Source of the DNA: Mesocentrotus franciscanus
Lineage: Eukaryota; Echinodermata; Echinoidea; Camarodonta; Strongylocentrotidae
Direction: 5' to 3'
Assembly (NCBI GenBank): GCA_037976565.1
Contig: CP137684.1
Location: 22,110,814-22,174,813 of the forward strand
Length of the DNA: 64,000 bases
Shown: positions 63,618 through 64,000 of the stretch, one piece after another
Numbering within the stretch: the first letter of the stretch is position 1
How the letters are laid out: every line of letters begins with the position of its first letter
Made by a program: the position numbers and the translations under genes
The notes under the pieces: model-generated
The model's input: the letters and a program-made list of their open reading frames with translations, nothing else
What the model was told of the DNA's origin: nothing
Database searches by the model: none

Positions 63618-64000
63618 GTAAAGTTCCATTATATCTCAAAACTGAATGTCTGTGTACATAGTTATGCTCTGCAGCACAAATTATATGAACATACACTGTA
63701 AAAGCTTAGTTCTGAAAGAATTCAACAAAGGCCCTAATTCAGTCCACCTTTCATTCTTGAGTTACAAAAAACATTTTAAAAAACATATCAAATTTAGAAG
63801 GGGTATGAATACTTTACTAGTTTTCTTGTAAACACGGAAAATCACACAATGTGGTCAATTGTCGCGAATGAGTTAACTGTATACTGTACCGGTAAACGCA
63901 GACATTTTTGCGGGACATTAATTAAGATCGGCAAGCGCGAATTCTAGAACTTGTGAAAATATAAGCATGACTTGTTATGCGTGTTTTGAACGGGCTGAAT
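63618..64000. other. ATG13 intron running off the window
   Basis: No further exon is seen before the right edge. Confidence 0.6.

Overview
This is a eukaryotic, AT-rich, intron-containing and heavily repeat-loaded genomic window. The repeats (tRNA-headed SINEs ending in ATT or AAC tails, short inverted-repeat DNA transposons, Helitron-like tandem units, abundant microsatellites) and the divergence of the recognisable proteins point to a marine deuterostome. An echinoderm, most likely a sea urchin, is my best guess; I cannot fix the species. Nearly all open frames above 60 codons are chance or low-complexity translations. No bacterial-type genes, CRISPR arrays or operons are present.

Three real protein-coding genes can be supported. 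(1) A DRAM/TMEM150 (Frag1/DRAM/Sfk1) family membrane-protein gene lies on the minus strand: its first coding exon is at 32354-32600, with a probable 5' UTR exon ending at 35998. Its later exons were not found. (2) A complete RAD51AP1 gene lies on the plus strand at 42934-51923: six coding exons and 314 codons, with a recognisable N-terminal block, a mid-protein helix, an SPxK-rich repeat tract and the conserved C-terminal RAD51-binding tail. (3) The 5' part of ATG13 lies on the plus strand, with exons at 62105-62203, 62872-62952 and 63498-63617; it runs off the right edge.

Layout. 1-3 kb: gene-free, with one transposon end and a 334-bp tandem duplication. 3-12 kb: five tandem units of about 1.6-2.0 kb whose junctions look like Helitron 3' ends (short hairpin, then CTAG). 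They carry tRNA-like modules and three TGACGTCA palindromes each. 12-21 kb: MITEs, foldbacks, three copies of a tRNA-Thr-like SINE and microsatellites. 22-27 kb: three minisatellite systems, including a two-level A/B repeat and a strand-switching G-rich minisatellite. 28-36 kb: the DRAM-like gene's visible part, with a 150-bp-arm inverted repeat and a SINE. 36-42.7 kb: microsatellites and a nested pair of DNA transposons. 42.9-51.9 kb: RAD51AP1. 51.9-57 kb: an 80/83-bp satellite of about 55 units that begins at the RAD51AP1 stop codon and decays distally into older diverged units. 57-62 kb: microsatellites, a foldback element and the ATG13 upstream region with a TIR element. 62.1-64 kb: ATG13.

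The most unusual structures are the Helitron-like array, the satellite that grows out of the RAD51AP1 stop codon and shows higher-order repeats, the two unrelated strand-switching minisatellites, and the lineage-specific SPxK repeat tract in RAD51AP1. All calls were made by reading; no database search was run.
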